Below, piece by piece: positions 13,818 through 21,153 of a stretch of DNA of 21,153 bases. Source of the stretch: Planctomycetaceae bacterium (lineage in GTDB: Bacteria; Planctomycetota; Planctomycetia; Pirellulales; Thermoguttaceae); the NCBI GenBank assembly GCA_031278315.1, contig JAITKS010000346.1, forward strand, positions 1 through 21,153, given 5' to 3'. Below the pieces are notes generated by a model. That model made no database searches and was not told the DNA's origin. It saw nothing but the letters and a program-made list of their open reading frames with translations. Both the position numbers and the translations under genes were made by a program. Every line of letters begins with the position of its first letter. Position 1 is the first letter of the stretch.

Positions 13818-16562
13818 ATGGATATGTCTTTGATTTTAGAGTTTGTTCAAGAAGCTCGTGAATATATTGAAGAGATTGAGCCTACATTGATTGAAATCAA
13901 TAACGGTAGTGAGAGTGCTGCTGGTGCGGTTGATTCTGAACTTATTAACTCGGTATTTCGTCTTTTTCATTCGATGAAAGGCGGGGCGGGATTTCTTTCG
14001 CTAGCGACGGTAGTTTCCGTGACGCATGAAGCGGAAACGTTGTTGGATAAAATCCGAAATGGAAAATTGAGTCTAACTGTACAAATTACGGCAACGCTTT
14101 GTAAAGCTCTTGATCTCTTTCGTGATATGCTCGATCACATTGCCGAAACAGGTAATGACGAAGGATTTACAGCTCCAGCGTCTGCTATTATTGCGGTTCT
14201 CAAAAAACATGTAGCTAACGAACCAGTGGGAGAAAACGAACTTTCCGATCTAATTGCTGCCAATGGCGGAAATATTACAGACACAACAAACGAAATAAAC
14301 ACGGCACAACAAATTTCGCAATCAACTTCCGGTTCTAGTAATGATTTATCTTTTGAAATCCTAAAAGATGAGCCGGTCAAAACTCCTGTTCCGATATCAG
14401 AACTAACATTCAATACGGCAAGTGAAACAAATATTTCTGAAACTGATACGGTTTCGGTTCCGGTTCCGTCAAATGCGGTACCGGCGTCATCGCAATTATC
14501 ACAAGAATCGAATCCGGCGGCGGAATTGACAAACTTACAACTTTCGCCGGAAATGAGACACGGATTTGTCGCCGAAGCTACTGAACAACTTGATGCTGCC
14601 GAGCAAGCTCTGTTACTTGTTCAAGATGAAACAACCGTCGATCCCACTGAACCGTTAAAAGATTTATTTAGATATATTCACAGTTTTAAAGGGAATTGCG
14701 GTTTCATGGGACTTGTAGATTTAGAACATCTAAGTCACACGATGGAAACGTTATTAGATAATCTGCGAAGCGGAACAATAAAACCTGACACTAATATCGT
14801 AAGTAAATTGCTAGGTATGGTCGATATTTTGAGAGAAACAACGAAAGATATAGAAGAAGGCGGATCAGCACAAGTCAAAGATTTACAATCTCATGTTCAA
14901 ACTATTAATACTTTGATGAATATAACAGCAACTGTACAGACTCCGCCAACAACTTCACCAACGACAACAACAACTTCAACAACTTCAAGTCAAGCAACTT
15001 CTTCTTCATCATCAACAACTTCATCAACATCTGCGGCGGCTGTTGTTACGTCTCAAGCTCTTCCTATCGAGTCGAAAACGACTCCGGCAGCGGCACAGCC
15101 GGTTGCAGAAATTTCTAAACAGACGAATGTTTCTCAATTACAACTTTCTGACGTTTTACCTGCTGATAAAATTGCGGCTCAACATTTAGCAACTTCAACT
15201 TCAACTTCAACAACAGCAGCAGCCGGAGCTACTGGTGCAGCAGGCGGAGCTACTGGGGCAGCAGCTGGAACTGCAAAAGCAAAACAAGATATTAGAGTTG
15301 ATTTGCATAAATTGGATATACTGATAAATCTTGTTGGTGAGCTTGTGATAGCAGAATCGATGGTAACGCGATGTCCTGCTGTAGCTTATATTGAGGATGA
15401 GTATTATAATCGGGCGAAGCATCAATTGCGTAGGATATGTGATGATTTGCAGGATGTAGCGATGTCTGTTCGGATGATTCCGTTGTCGGCAACGTTCAGA
15501 AAGATGATACGTTTGGTTCACGATCTTGCGACGAAGACGGGCAAGCGTATAAAGTTGAATCTTGTCGGCGAGGATACAGAAGTTGACAAAACTGTGATTG
15601 AGCAGATAGCTGATCCGTTGGTTCATATAGTGCGGAATAGTTGTGATCATGGAGTAGAATTACCGGATGAGCGTTTGAAATCGGGCAAGTCTGACACGGG
15701 AACTGTAACGCTTGAAGGGCGTCATGAGGGAGGCGAGGTGTGGATTATTATCAAGGATGATGGGCGAGGTTTGAACAAGGAGAAAATAATAGCAAAAGCG
15801 ATGGAAAAGGGACTTGCTGGTAATGAGGTTCGAGACTGGCCGGAAGAACGAATTTTCAAGTTGATATTTGAGCCGGGGTTTTCAACTGCGGATAAGGTAA
15901 CGGATGTATCGGGGCGAGGCGTTGGAATGGATGTTGTCAAGCGTAATATTGAGAAATTAAACGGCCGAATAGACATTTCAAGCCGTGCTGGTGAGGGTTC
16001 AATTTTTACGTTGCGGATACCTCTTACGCTTGCTATTGTGGATGCAATGTTGGTGCGGGTAGGTGACGGCAAATATATGATTCCGACGTTGTCTATCCGT
16101 GAAAGTTTAGTGCCTATTATGAAACAAGTTACAATTACACCGGAAGGACGTGAAATTTTGAGATTACGTGAAGAAATGGTGCCGATAATTCGTCTTTATG
16201 ATGTTTTCGGATGTAAGCCGGGCGCGGAGAAATTAAAGGATGGTATCTTGATTGTTGCGGAAGATGCGGGGCATTCTTTTGCGTTTTTTGTTGATGAGAT
16301 TATTGGGCAGCAGCAAACTGTAATTAAGGGATTACCTGATTACATTGGCGAGGCGAATGGATTTTCAGGATGTACTATTTTAGGTGACGGGTCGGTGAGT
16401 TTGATTGTTGATGTAGGTGCAGTAAGTCAGATGTCGGGTACGTATGCAGCGTCGCCGGTGAATAAATTTCAAGTATGGGATGACAATGTAGAAAACGGCA
16501 CGCATCAGCGGCATGTTGATGTTTCGTTTGGAGATTTGGAAAGTATGGTAGAAATGGCTTAA
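13818..16562 (+). CDS. cheA: Chemotaxis-type histidine kinase CheA with two Hpt domains
   Basis: This 914-residue cytoplasmic kinase autophosphorylates on histidine and passes phosphate to a response regulator. Domains in order: Hpt1 (about 1-130, H51 in FHSMKGGAGF), a linker, Hpt2 (about 245-370, H288 in IHSFKGNCGF), a Thr/Ser/Ala-rich low-complexity linker (371-490), dimerisation P3 (about 491-560), ATPase P4 with N-box HIVRNSCDHG (603-612), G1 DDGRG (647-651) and G2 GRGVGMDVV (699-707), and CheW-like P5 (about 735-875). The usual P2 regulator-binding domain is not recognisable. It is longer than the typical 650-700 residues because of the second Hpt and the linkers. No CheW, CheY, CheR, CheB or receptor gene is beside it, so the partners are encoded elsewhere and the output (motility, biofilm or other) is unknown. 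Confidence 0.96.
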   Translation: MDMSLILEFVQEAREYIEEIEPTLIEINNGSESAAGAVDSELINSVFRLFHSMKGGAGFLSLATVVSVTHEAETLLDKIRNGKLSLTVQITATLCKALDLFRDMLDHIAETGNDEGFTAPASAIIAVLKKHVANEPVGENELSDLIAANGGNITDTTNEINTAQQISQSTSGSSNDLSFEILKDEPVKTPVPISELTFNTASETNISETDTVSVPVPSNAVPASSQLSQESNPAAELTNLQLSPEMRHGFVAEATEQLDAAEQALLLVQDETTVDPTEPLKDLFRYIHSFKGNCGFMGLVDLEHLSHTMETLLDNLRSGTIKPDTNIVSKLLGMVDILRETTKDIEEGGSAQVKDLQSHVQTINTLMNITATVQTPPTTSPTTTTTSTTSSQATSSSSSTTSSTSAAAVVTSQALPIESKTTPAAAQPVAEISKQTNVSQLQLSDVLPADKIAAQHLATSTSTSTTAAAGATGAAGGATGAAAGTAKAKQDIRVDLHKLDILINLVGELVIAESMVTRCPAVAYIEDEYYNRAKHQLRRICDDLQDVAMSVRMIPLSATFRKMIRLVHDLATKTGKRIKLNLVGEDTEVDKTVIEQIADPLVHIVRNSCDHGVELPDERLKSGKSDTGTVTLEGRHEGGEVWIIIKDDGRGLNKEKIIAKAMEKGLAGNEVRDWPEERIFKLIFEPGFSTADKVTDVSGRGVGMDVVKRNIEKLNGRIDISSRAGEGSIFTLRIPLTLAIVDAMLVRVGDGKYMIPTLSIRESLVPIMKQVTITPEGREILRLREEMVPIIRLYDVFGCKPGAEKLKDGILIVAEDAGHSFAFFVDEIIGQQQTVIKGLPDYIGEANGFSGCTILGDGSVSLIVDVGAVSQMSGTYAASPVNKFQVWDDNVENGTHQRHVDVSFGDLESMVEMA

Positions 16563-16642
16563 ATATAAGTTTGATACTATTAATCTCAGGTAATATTTCA
16601 GCGGATTTTCTGTAATTATATTACGATTGTGTTGAGTAAAAT

Positions 16643-16666
16643 TTTTTTAAACACGAAATACACGAA
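16643..16666 (+). repeat. 24-bp word identical to 1447-1470 (inverted)
   Basis: A T-run then AAACACGAAATACACGAA, the exact complement of 1447-1470. It is followed by further CACGAAA words and then TTTCGTG (16723-16729), which could pair as a stem. It lies in the cheA/helicase convergent spacer. Confidence 0.75.
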
Positions 16667-16730
16667 ATTCATTAAATTTTACAAAGCGCACGAAAATTAT
16701 ACGAAAATTACCTAAAAGAATCTTTCGTGT

Positions 16731-16770
16731 TTTTTGTGATCTTTTGTGATCTTTTGTGATGTTTTGTGTT
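16731..16770. repeat. 10-bp tandem repeat (CTTTTGTGAT)4
   Basis: Four consecutive decamers TTTTTGTGAT, CTTTTGTGAT, CTTTTGTGAT and GTTTTGTGTT lie between the 3' ends of cheA and the helicase gene. This is noncoding simple-sequence DNA. Confidence 0.8.
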
Positions 16771-16776
16771 AAAAAA

Positions 16777-16797
16777 ATTCTGCTGATACATTACAAA
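16777..16797 (+). repeat. Degenerate fragment of the terminal-repeat tail
   Basis: ATTCTGCTGATACATTACAAA matches positions 83-103 of the left end at 18 of 21 sites. It is a weak match, with the hairpin part missing. It abuts the 3' end of the helicase gene. Confidence 0.35.
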
Positions 16798-16801
16798 TAT
16801 T

Positions 16802-18793
16802 TTATTTTTTAGGTGAATCTGCATTTATTGTTTTTTTGTAATTTGGATTCTCTGCTTGACCTGTTATTTCATAGAGAAATCTGCTTGGAATTGTTGGTTT
16901 CATTTTTCCCCATTTCATTCGGTTTAATGCGAGAGTAAGAGTCAATCTTTTTTTCGCTCTTGTTATACCGACGTAGCATAATCGTCGTTCTTCATCAACA
17001 GCTAGTATATCGTCGCAGTCAACACTTCTATAATGAGGTAAAATTCCTTCTTCCATTCCTACCATATAAACATCCGAGAACTCTAATCCTTTTGCTGCAT
17101 GTAATGTCATTAGAATAACTGCTTTGTTGTGTTGATTGTTTCTTGTCTGGTCTGAACCGAAATCATAACCGGCGACAGATGTATTATCCAAAAAGTCTGA
17201 TAGTGTTGGATTTTCAGCTTCCGAAATATATTTTGCAGCTTCACTTAATATTTCTGATATTGACGTCCATCGTTCATCTTGTTCTTTTTTTTCTGGATAT
17301 TGCCGGCATATTTCTTTATCATAATCAATTGCTTTAAGCATTTTTTGTAAGTTTTCAACAGAAAAATTGCGGGTCAATATTTTACGTTGTTCGGCAATCA
17401 ATGACTGAAACGAGTTTAATACTTCAATCGACTTATGACTGAAATCATCGTTATTGTTTCCGCTTTCAGTTTTCAATTTTGACAAGATATCCCAGATAGG
17501 AACTTTTGCATTAATTGCATGTTCCGTTACTTTTTGAATAGTTGCCGAACCTATTCCTCGCGGCGGCGTATTAAGAATTCGTAAAAGGGATATATCATCT
17601 TGCAATCGATTTAGCAATTTCAAGTATGAAATCACATCGCGTATTTCTTTGCGATCGAAAAAAGATTGTCCGCCGATTAAAATATACGGAATTTTTGCTG
17701 CTCTAAATTCCATTTCAAAAATTCGAGGTTGTTCATTTGTCCGAAAGAGAACTGCGATCTCATCTGCATTACGGCCGGAATGTAATTGTTTCAATATATC
17801 ATTAACGACAAATTTCGCTTCTATATCGCCGTCTTTACATTGTTTGATAATAGGCGAATATCCCGACAGTGTTGATATTAACTTTTTACCATGACGCTTT
17901 GAATTGAATTTTATCAAATTATTTGCCCAACTTATAATTTCATAAGTTGACCTATAATTTTCTTCCAAACGAACAATTTTTGCGTCTTTCCAATCACGTT
18001 TAAAATTCAAGATATGTGTTACGTCGGCACCTCTCCAACCATAGATCGCCTGATCATCATCTCCGACAACACACAAATTACCATGAGGAGACGCCAGTCC
18101 GCTAACGATCCGGTATTGACTCATATTCGTATCCTGATATTCATCAACAAGAATGTGATCAAATCGGCCGGCTTCAGCTGATAATACATCGGGAAACTTG
18201 CGAAATAATTCTTCGGTAACAAGAAGTAGATCATCGAAGTCAACGGCACCGACAGTTCTCAACATATTTTGATACCGGAAATACGCAAGAGACGCTAAAT
18301 GATCTTTGGAACTCCATGCCGATTTAGTTGCTTCGTCACAATTTATTCCTGAGCTTTTCCAATTACTTATTCGCGACAAAAGTTCGGACGGACGCAATGC
18401 TGCATCCGATACTTTTATTTCACGCAATACCTGACGGGCAATTGCTTCTTGATCGCCCCGATCATAAATTGCAAATTGATTCGGATAACCAAGACGCGAA
18501 ATATGACGCCGTAATATACGTACACAAAGCGAATGAAAAGTTGTTGCTTCGGGTTTACTCTTGTTGGAAGAATTATTTTTTTTAAGCAAATTGGTAAGAC
18601 GTAATTGTAATTCACGTGCCGCTTTATTCGTAAACGTTACAGCAAGAATACGCGAAGGTGATATACCGCTTTGAATCAATCGTGCTATTCGATATGTAAC
18701 AACTCGTGTTTTACCTGTACCAGCTCCGGCAAGTACAAGTAAAGCTCCGTGTAAAGTTTCAACCGCCTCACGCTGGGCAACATTAAGAGACAT
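16802..18793 (-). CDS. pcrA: UvrD/PcrA/Rep-type DNA helicase
   Basis: This superfamily 1A 3'-5' helicase unwinds DNA at stalled forks and in excision repair. From the ATG at 18793 it has 663 residues and starts MSLNVAQREAV, the usual family beginning. A GTG 33 bp upstream is less likely. Motifs: Walker A AGAGTGKT (22-29), DEYQDTN (217-223), GDDDQAIYGWRGAD (244-257), EENYRST (277-283), TLHAAKGLEF (563-572) and EERRLCYVGITRA (601-613). The C-terminus stops about 50 residues after motif VI, shorter than the roughly 720-residue PcrA and UvrD. The RNA-polymerase-binding Tudor-like tail therefore appears absent, as in Rep. Paralogue assignment among uvrD, pcrA and rep is uncertain. Confidence 0.95.
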   Translation of the reverse strand: MSLNVAQREAVETLHGALLVLAGAGTGKTRVVTYRIARLIQSGISPSRILAVTFTNKAARELQLRLTNLLKKNNSSNKSKPEATTFHSLCVRILRRHISRLGYPNQFAIYDRGDQEAIARQVLREIKVSDAALRPSELLSRISNWKSSGINCDEATKSAWSSKDHLASLAYFRYQNMLRTVGAVDFDDLLLVTEELFRKFPDVLSAEAGRFDHILVDEYQDTNMSQYRIVSGLASPHGNLCVVGDDDQAIYGWRGADVTHILNFKRDWKDAKIVRLEENYRSTYEIISWANNLIKFNSKRHGKKLISTLSGYSPIIKQCKDGDIEAKFVVNDILKQLHSGRNADEIAVLFRTNEQPRIFEMEFRAAKIPYILIGGQSFFDRKEIRDVISYLKLLNRLQDDISLLRILNTPPRGIGSATIQKVTEHAINAKVPIWDILSKLKTESGNNNDDFSHKSIEVLNSFQSLIAEQRKILTRNFSVENLQKMLKAIDYDKEICRQYPEKKEQDERWTSISEILSEAAKYISEAENPTLSDFLDNTSVAGYDFGSDQTRNNQHNKAVILMTLHAAKGLEFSDVYMVGMEEGILPHYRSVDCDDILAVDEERRLCYVGITRAKKRLTLTLALNRMKWGKMKPTIPSRFLYEITGQAENPNYKKTINADSPKK

Positions 18794-18875
18794 AATTTTC
18801 GACGTTTTGTATTTAAATGTTCTCACTTGAATTGTCTATTCGACTTGTTTGTTTTCTTGTCGAAATTCAAGTTTT

Positions 18876-19021
18876 GTGATGAATATAAATTTGATGAATA
18901 TTGATTTGATGAATATAAATGTGTGAATGTGAATGTGTGAATATAAATGTGTGAATGTGAATATGAATTTGAATATGTGAATGTGAATATAAATATTAAT
19001 GTGAAAGTGAATATAAATGTG
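18876..19021. repeat. Degenerate TGAATR/GTGAATATAAAT hexamer array
   Basis: About 145 bp of words such as TGATGAATATAAAT and GTGAATGTGAAT lie between the start of the helicase gene and the end of the MFS gene. Positions 18901-19020 have G 27 and C 0 on the + strand. No frame or hairpin is evident. It is slippage-type simple DNA that also contains the upstream region of the helicase gene. Confidence 0.75.
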
Positions 19022-19057
19022 CGATTGTATTGTTGAAATTCTAGTACGATTCGTATA

Positions 19058-20971
19058 TTAGAGAGTTTTTTTTCTTGTTGGGATTCCTATTGCGAAAACT
19101 CCCAATACGAAACATAACGGAATGAAATAATAAATATACGGAACAGAGATTATACTCACTAAAAGAAATACAATAACTAAAGGTAATCCAAAACAAAAAC
19201 CTGTTGCTGCTCCGCGATACGTTACCGAAAACATCGCTGGAATAGAAACTAAATAACATGTAACAAAAGATACACAAACTAATCCGCAAATAAAAATATA
19301 AATCGATGCTGCTTCTAATGGTAATTCTACTCTCCGCAGCATTACGGCTATCATTGATAATAACGCTGAAACTATGAATATCACGCAAAAAATCTTACGT
19401 TGTGTCCAACTTCTGCCCCAGCCGCCGTATATTATTCCCAAAACTCCGCAAACGAAGCAGCCGGCACCGAAAAATAATATCATTCGGCTGACTTGTAATT
19501 CTCCTTCGGAATATCGAAATTCTGTTACAAATAATAAATCTTCCCATATTGATAAAAATTCATTTTGCCATTCTTGCCATTTATCAACATTTGTTTTTGT
19601 TCTTTCGTTTATTAAATCATTTTTTTTGTTTTTATTATTTTGTTTTTGTTGAGTCAAGATTTCATCAAGAGTCCGCTCGCCGACTGTAATAAAAAATCCG
19701 GCTTTCATTTTTATTCGGTTACGAATTGAATTTGGTATATCAATTTCAGATTGACCGTTTCCAAATTTTGAGTTCCATTTTAGAACGGCACGTTCTGCAA
19801 CTAATTCTTTTGTTATTCGTTCTCCGCGTAATCGTTTTACTAATTCTAAAAGTCCTTCTGCGACGCAACCTGAAATATCATCTTGTGAATATCCGTAACG
19901 CCGTAATATTTGCGGCATTAAATCGATTTTGCAATCATCCTCGTTAATGAGATCAAGCACTTGCGGTTTATCGATAATGTATGCTATCAATGCAGCGTCA
20001 ACGTCATCTGTAACGGTGTCGTTATTTGTTATCCGTGATGCTATTCTCACATCAAGATCGTATTTTTGATATGTGCATTGACGATTACCGTTGCCAAAGC
20101 TCATTGCGGCGATTATCAATCCGGTGATTCCAAATGTTGTCAGAATCAGCGCAGGTAATAAAAGCCGCCGCCGATTTGATAATATTTCACTAAGAGACAC
20201 AAAGTAAGTATTCGCTAAATTATTTATTATCGTAACGTAATATTGGTAAAAAATAATTTTCATACTTTGTGTTTTTTTTCTTAACAAATTATTCGTATTA
20301 TCGGCATTATAAACATTATCGGCTTTGGCATTATCCTGCATATTAAGGCTGGATTTCATACTGTTGTTATTGTCGATTAGTTTATCTCGTACAGCAATTT
20401 TCCAAAGCAGCGGCTCGTCTGACCAATGCCATAAAACCGGCACTAAAAAAATCGGTAAAATTTGAATTTGATACAAAGAACGCCAGCCGATAGTCCCAAG
20501 TATAAATGATAAAACCGCACCAGCCGCACCGCCGATAATTGCATAACTAAATATCTGCCAATGCTGACGTTTCGGTATTGTCTCGAAAATAAGAATTGTA
20601 CTCGAAACCAATACTCCGCCAACTGATACACCTATCAAGAAATGTGCAATAAGAAAAAGCAGTCTATCCGAAAAATAACCGCATACCGCCGCAAAAAATG
20701 GTGCAATTGTGAGACCAATAAGCATCGTGCGGTATCGTCCGATACGATCGCTTAAACTGCCGTAAAAAATTAATCCAAGTGCAACGCCTAAAAGTGTAAG
20801 ACGATTAACAAAATGAAAACAACTAAAAACATCAGATGAATAAATAAGCGGATATTTCCAAAGCTCTTTTATTGCAGAATGTAATTCCATCGACGGAAAC
20901 AATAACACAAAAAAAGCTGAAAACCAAACTAAAAAACTTGTAATCGCAATTATCCGAAAAGAAATAAGCAT
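19058..20971 (-). CDS. MFS transporter with a ~200-residue insertion between TM7 and TM8
   Basis: This 637-residue inner-membrane permease belongs to the major facilitator superfamily. TM1 is at 8-26. TM2-TM6 are at about 52-72, 82-100, 104-126, 139-160 and 168-182. The signature GSLSDRIGR lies at 71-79, between TM2 and TM3. The central cytoplasmic loop (183-268) is polar and Asn-rich. TM7 is at about 269-291. A soluble stretch (about 292-494), probably periplasmic by MFS topology, is helical, acidic and has a KQNNKNKKN tract near 443-451. TM8-TM12 are at about 496-515, 526-545, 555-577, 591-611 and 613-631. Typical MFS proteins have 400-450 residues. The EPLLW after TM6 resembles the sugar or aromatic-acid porter signature. 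The substrate is not predictable, and the inserted domain is not recognised. Confidence 0.87.
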   Translation of the reverse strand: MLISFRIIAITSFLVWFSAFFVLLFPSMELHSAIKELWKYPLIYSSDVFSCFHFVNRLTLLGVALGLIFYGSLSDRIGRYRTMLIGLTIAPFFAAVCGYFSDRLLFLIAHFLIGVSVGGVLVSSTILIFETIPKRQHWQIFSYAIIGGAAGAVLSFILGTIGWRSLYQIQILPIFLVPVLWHWSDEPLLWKIAVRDKLIDNNNSMKSSLNMQDNAKADNVYNADNTNNLLRKKTQSMKIIFYQYYVTIINNLANTYFVSLSEILSNRRRLLLPALILTTFGITGLIIAAMSFGNGNRQCTYQKYDLDVRIASRITNNDTVTDDVDAALIAYIIDKPQVLDLINEDDCKIDLMPQILRRYGYSQDDISGCVAEGLLELVKRLRGERITKELVAERAVLKWNSKFGNGQSEIDIPNSIRNRIKMKAGFFITVGERTLDEILTQQKQNNKNKKNDLINERTKTNVDKWQEWQNEFLSIWEDLLFVTEFRYSEGELQVSRMILFFGAGCFVCGVLGIIYGGWGRSWTQRKIFCVIFIVSALLSMIAVMLRRVELPLEAASIYIFICGLVCVSFVTCYLVSIPAMFSVTYRGAATGFCFGLPLVIVFLLVSIISVPYIYYFIPLCFVLGVFAIGIPTRKKTL

Positions 20972-21043
20972 GTCTCGACTAGACGTAAATTTGTAAATGA
21001 ATTTATAACCATAAACGACTTCAATAACAAAATAAAAAACGAA

Positions 21044-21153
21044 TGTAATATATCAGTGGAATAATTTATTTTTTTGCGGGATCGCGGTCGTCTCGACCGC
21101 ATCTTTAGGTGTTTTTTGTACAAAAAAGATGCAGGCGGGACGCCTGCGTTCCC
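21044..21153 (-). repeat. Right copy of the terminal inverted repeat
   Basis: Positions 21044-21143 are the complement of 1-100 with one mismatch. This copy extends ten bases further and shows the complete hairpin GCAGGCG-GGA-CGCCTGC (21131-21147) followed by GTTCCC. Its AT-rich tail faces the MFS gene, as the left copy's tail faces the ThiF-family gene. Confidence 0.9.

Noticed and set aside
18876..19021. CRISPR array
   Set aside because: The units are 6-12 bp and degenerate, with no constant repeat/unique spacer alternation and no cas genes nearby.
1..21153. One 21-kb transposon bounded by the terminal inverted repeats
   Set aside because: The interior holds mainly housekeeping and surface genes with no transposase or integrase. 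A contig broken in a multicopy repeat is simpler.

Overview
The window looks like a piece of an AT-rich genome from a planctomycete-like bacterium, most plausibly near Pirellulales, sampled as a contig. This is inference from gene content. The exonuclease VII large subunit has the planctomycete-type core. There is a long exported protein with four CARDB/DUF11-like Ig domains, a style common in planctomycetes. There is also a huge autotransporter and a ThiF-family enzyme with an extra C-terminal domain. The first 100 bases recur at the right end in inverted orientation with one mismatch. The sequence therefore starts and stops inside the same hairpin-rich dispersed repeat, which suggests an assembly contig broken at repeats.

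Layout. Positions 1-1335 hold the left repeat and a ThiF/MoeB-type E1-like adenylyltransferase (+). Positions 1560-11301 hold three leftward genes: a 900-residue exported multi-Ig-domain protein, xseA, and a 1741-residue autotransporter. Positions 11302-12468 are an AT-rich, G-depleted gap with no credible gene. Positions 12469-16562 hold two rightward genes: a Rpn/PD-(D/E)XK-family nuclease with a DUF4351-like tail, and a CheA kinase with two Hpt domains. Positions 16802-20971 hold two leftward genes: a UvrD/PcrA-type helicase and an MFS transporter with a large extra domain of about 200 residues. The right repeat follows.

The genes do not form one pathway. XseA, the helicase and the Rpn-type nuclease concern DNA metabolism. 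The autotransporter and the Ig-domain protein are envelope or surface proteins. CheA is an orphan signalling kinase with no CheW, CheY or receptor beside it. Most genes stand alone with 200-270 bp spacers, so operons are not evident.

The most distinctive signal outside the genes is a set of small dispersed repeats. They comprise the 100-bp terminal inverted repeat, a 43-bp element upstream of both the ThiF-family gene and xseA, a roughly 50-bp element just past the 3' ends of both exported-protein genes, and a 24-bp identical word in both convergent-gene spacers. In-frame short tandem repeats occur in at least four of the eight proteins. Base skew also reverses: the + strand is A+C-rich left of about 13 kb and G+T-rich just to the right. 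I did not find CRISPR arrays, rRNA, tRNA, insertion sequences or a recognisable defence or biosynthetic cluster.
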